Assembly (NCBI RefSeq): GCF_000472425.1
Contig: NZ_AXAI01000006.1
Location: 347,644 to 411,643, forward strand
DNA: 64,000 bases
Direction: 5' to 3'
Origin: Bradyrhizobium sp. Tv2a-2
GTDB lineage: Bacteria; Pseudomonadota; Alphaproteobacteria; Rhizobiales; Xanthobacteraceae
The number at the start of each line of letters is the position of its first letter. The stretch's first letter is position 1. The notes beneath the pieces were generated by a model. That model was not told the origin of the DNA. It saw nothing but the letters and a program-made list of their open reading frames with translations, and did no database searches. Shown one piece after another: positions 62,274 through 64,000 of the stretch. Position numbers and translations under genes: made by a program.

Positions 62274-62732
62274 GTGTTGTCAGACCACGAACGCAGGTTC
62301 CTGTTGACGCGACGGGTCGGGCACCTTGCCACGGCCGACAGCCGGGCCGTTCCGCACGTCGTGCCGGTGTGCTTTGCGATATTCCAAGGCAACCTCTACT
62401 TCACCATCGACGAGAAGCCGAAGCGGGTGGCTGGACCAGCACTCAAGCGCGTCCGCAACATCGAGCGCAACCCGATGGTCGCTATCGTGGTCGATCGTTA
62501 CGACGAGGACTGGACCAGGCTTGGCTGGGTGATGTTGCGTGGACGGGCCGAGATCCTGCGCGCCGGGACGGAGCATGATCGCGCGCAGGAGCTGCTGCGT
62601 TCCCGGTACCGCCAGTTGGCGGCGATGCAGATCGCCGAACAGCTCGTCATCGCGGTCCGCGTGGAGCGGGTGACGAGCTGGGGCAACCTGTCCGAGGGCG
62701 TGGACGAAGCCGATGATGATGGTCAAGCTTAG
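62274..62732 (+). CDS. PPOX-class flavin/F420-dependent oxidoreductase (TIGR03668-like)
   Basis: The 152-residue split-barrel protein has LTRRVGHLATADSRAVPHVVPVCFAIFQGNLYFTIDEKPKR and VRNIERNPMVAIVVDRYDEDWTRLGWVMLRGRAE, matching the pyridoxamine-oxidase-like group often labelled F420-dependent. GTG 62274 or TTG 62277 is the probable start, because the conserved part begins with SDHERRFL. The upstream open frame of 57 codons is poorly conserved in character. An LLM-type oxidoreductase follows after 65 bp. Confidence 0.83.
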   Translation: MLSDHERRFLLTRRVGHLATADSRAVPHVVPVCFAIFQGNLYFTIDEKPKRVAGPALKRVRNIERNPMVAIVVDRYDEDWTRLGWVMLRGRAEILRAGTEHDRAQELLRSRYRQLAAMQIAEQLVIAVRVERVTSWGNLSEGVDEADDDGQA

Positions 62733-62797
62733 AGGCTGGTTCGCGCCCGCGATGTGTGCGACCATCGCGCACTGGCCGCAACCGGGGAGCACTGAAT

Positions 62798-63640
62798 ATG
62801 CATGTCGGGCTGACGATGTTTCCCACGGATTACGCGATTCCACCGCACGAGCTTGCCGTGGCGGCGGAGGCGCGGGGTTACGAGTCATTGTGGTTGCCGG
62901 AGCACAGTCACATTCCCACCAGTCGCAAATCGCCGTGGCCCGGCGGCGCTGAGCTGCCGAAATACTATTACGATACCTACGATCCGTTCGCCTCGCTGGC
63001 CGCTGCCGCCGCGGTGACAAAGACCATCAAGCTTGCGACGGGGATCTGCCTTGTCGTCGAGCGTGATCCAATCCACCTCGCCAAGGAGGTGTCGACCGTC
63101 GACCGGCTTTCCTCGGGCCGGTTCATTTTCGGCATTGGCGCGGGCTGGAATGAGGAGGAGATGGCCAATCACGGCACAGCGTTTGCAACCCGCTTCAAGC
63201 TGATGCGTGAGCGGATCGAGGCGATGAAGCAAATCTGGACGCAGTCGACGGCGGCGTTCGACGGCGAATTCGTCAAGTTCGAACCCATGATGCAGTGGCC
63301 CAAACCGGCTCAAAAACCCCATCCGCCGATCGTTGTGGGGGGCGCATTCCCGCACGCAGCCAAACGAGCGATCGCTTACGGCGACGGCTGGATTCCGATC
63401 GGCGGGCGCGCGCTGGATCCACTCGATGTGCTTCCCCAATTCCGTCAAATGGCAAAGGACGCTGGCCGCGATCCCGCCTCGCTCTCCTTCGACGTCTTCG
63501 GGGCGCCCCGAAACCTGGAGGTGCTCAAGCGCTACCGTGACGCCGGCGTTGACCGGGTCGTCCTGATGCTTCCACCCAAGCCTCGAGACGAAATCTTGCC
63601 CTTGCTGGATGAAGGCGCGGACCTCGTGACGGCGCTCTGA
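62798..63640 (+). CDS. LLM-class oxidoreductase (TIGR03619 F420-type family)
   Basis: The 280-residue TIM-barrel protein has the luciferase-like monooxygenase features GLTMFPTDYAIPPHELAVAAEARGYESLWLPEHSHIP, LATGICLVVERDPIHLAKEVSTVDRLSSGRFIFGIGAGWNEEEMANHG and PPIVVGGAFPHAAKRAIAYGDGW. Family members use F420 or FMN. ATG 62798 after GGGGAGC is the start. Whether this organism makes F420 cannot be read here. It is the last supported gene of the window. Confidence 0.9.
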   Translation: MHVGLTMFPTDYAIPPHELAVAAEARGYESLWLPEHSHIPTSRKSPWPGGAELPKYYYDTYDPFASLAAAAAVTKTIKLATGICLVVERDPIHLAKEVSTVDRLSSGRFIFGIGAGWNEEEMANHGTAFATRFKLMRERIEAMKQIWTQSTAAFDGEFVKFEPMMQWPKPAQKPHPPIVVGGAFPHAAKRAIAYGDGWIPIGGRALDPLDVLPQFRQMAKDAGRDPASLSFDVFGAPRNLEVLKRYRDAGVDRVVLMLPPKPRDEILPLLDEGADLVTAL

Positions 63641-64000
63641 AGAATCTGTGGGTTCATAACCGACGGAACCAAAGCTCAGGACTGCACTGGCTGCCGTCCG
63701 CGCAACGAACTCTCGCCGTTGCACGAAGGGCCCATGTGTGGACGGCTCCCGGTTGGCAAGAAGAATCTTCACTTTGCAGCGTTGGTCGGAGCAGCCATGT
63801 GTTCGGCCTGTTAGCGCGGTACCCATGACCGCTGGCCATAATGCCCTCCGCGGATCAGGTCCCAGTCAACAACACGCATTCGATGATGCCGTGGCCCTAG
63901 TGGGTTGTCCTGATCGCCGGATCGACCGGCACTGCATTAAGTGCTGTTCGCCCTCCCAACCATTGCGTCACGCCGGGCTGTCCGGCGCGAGCTCGTTCAC
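63641..64000. other. Right-edge stretch without a supported gene
   Basis: No open frame here shows a recognisable motif, ribosome site or codon pattern. A minus-strand frame running through it carries an RREFVARTAA string like a twin-arginine signal, but without a convincing mature protein. A gene truncated by the right edge cannot be excluded. Confidence 0.4.

Noticed and set aside
63654..63839. Minus-strand frame with a twin-arginine-like RREF string at the right edge
   Set aside because: The frame is short, lacks a ribosome site and shows no mature-domain features.

Overview
The window is chromosome-like, high-GC alphaproteobacterial DNA and most resembles Bradyrhizobium or a close relative in the Nitrobacteraceae. 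Supporting signs are the ExbB with a secreted Ala/Pro-rich N-terminus, an Irr/ICE-type palindrome in front of exbB, a FixK-type TTGA-N6-TCAA box, many CoA-thioester catabolic genes with LysR, IclR and TetR regulators, and dispersed palindromic repeats of the kind common in Bradyrhizobium. I saw no rRNA, tRNA, CRISPR array, transposase or phage gene. The species assignment is inference from gene content.

Layout. 1-3.3 kb: iron uptake (end of a TonB-dependent receptor, a PiuC-type dioxygenase, exbB-exbD-tonB). 3.4-5.1 kb: a membrane-anchored hypothetical protein, an M50 metalloprotease and a GFA-family protein. 5.1-14.2 kb: a sugar or sugar-acid module, with two SDR dehydrogenases and a XylD-like IlvD/Edd dehydratase on the minus strand, divergent from a four-gene ABC importer followed by a DenD-like dehydrogenase. 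14.2-19.8 kb: an SCP2-type thiolase, an MDR oxidoreductase, a PQQ/sorbosone-type dehydrogenase and an L,D-transpeptidase. 20-24 kb: a CaiB CoA-transferase, an acyl-CoA dehydrogenase, a thiolase-fold protein lacking the nucleophilic Cys and an overlapping DUF35 protein; the last two look like an Ltp2-type retro-aldolase pair. 24.4-26.8 kb: a CMD-family protein and a glutaminase fused to STAS and cyclic-nucleotide-binding domains. 26.9-34.3 kb: a biotin-carrier protein divergent from an IclR regulator plus carboxyltransferase, an MFS transporter, a thiolase, an enoyl-CoA hydratase and a TetR regulator. 34.4-44.6 kb: a LysR regulator divergent from a valine/isobutyrate operon (mmsA, acyl-CoA dehydrogenase, 3-hydroxyisobutyryl-CoA hydrolase, mmsB, acyl-CoA synthetase), then MaoC, an SDR and a flavoprotein. 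44.6-51.1 kb: two MFS transporters, two LysR regulators, an SDR and a cytochrome P460-family protein. 51.2-59.7 kb: a DSD1-type PLP enzyme, an ABC-F ATPase, a hotdog-like protein, an orphan CoxL-type molybdopterin subunit, a Ppx/GppA phosphatase and RlmE. 59.7-63.6 kb: two small proteins, a FixK-type box, a methyltransferase, a membrane protein, and two oxidoreductases from families usually linked to F420.

How the genes work together. The dominant theme is import and oxidation of small organic acids and sugars through CoA esters. The 35.4-41.8 kb operon alone covers isobutyryl-CoA to propionyl-CoA. The 20-24 kb cluster would activate an acid, desaturate it and cleave it by a retro-aldol step. 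The 27-29.7 kb genes could carboxylate or decarboxylate an acyl-CoA.

The observations most worth following are the Cys-less thiolase/DUF35 pair, the glutaminase-STAS-cNMP fusion, the overlapping palindromes in front of the iclR gene, the FixK box in front of an unannotated 58-residue coiled-coil protein, and the CX3CH haem motif of the P460-family protein. All functional statements rest on reading motifs by eye; no database search was run.
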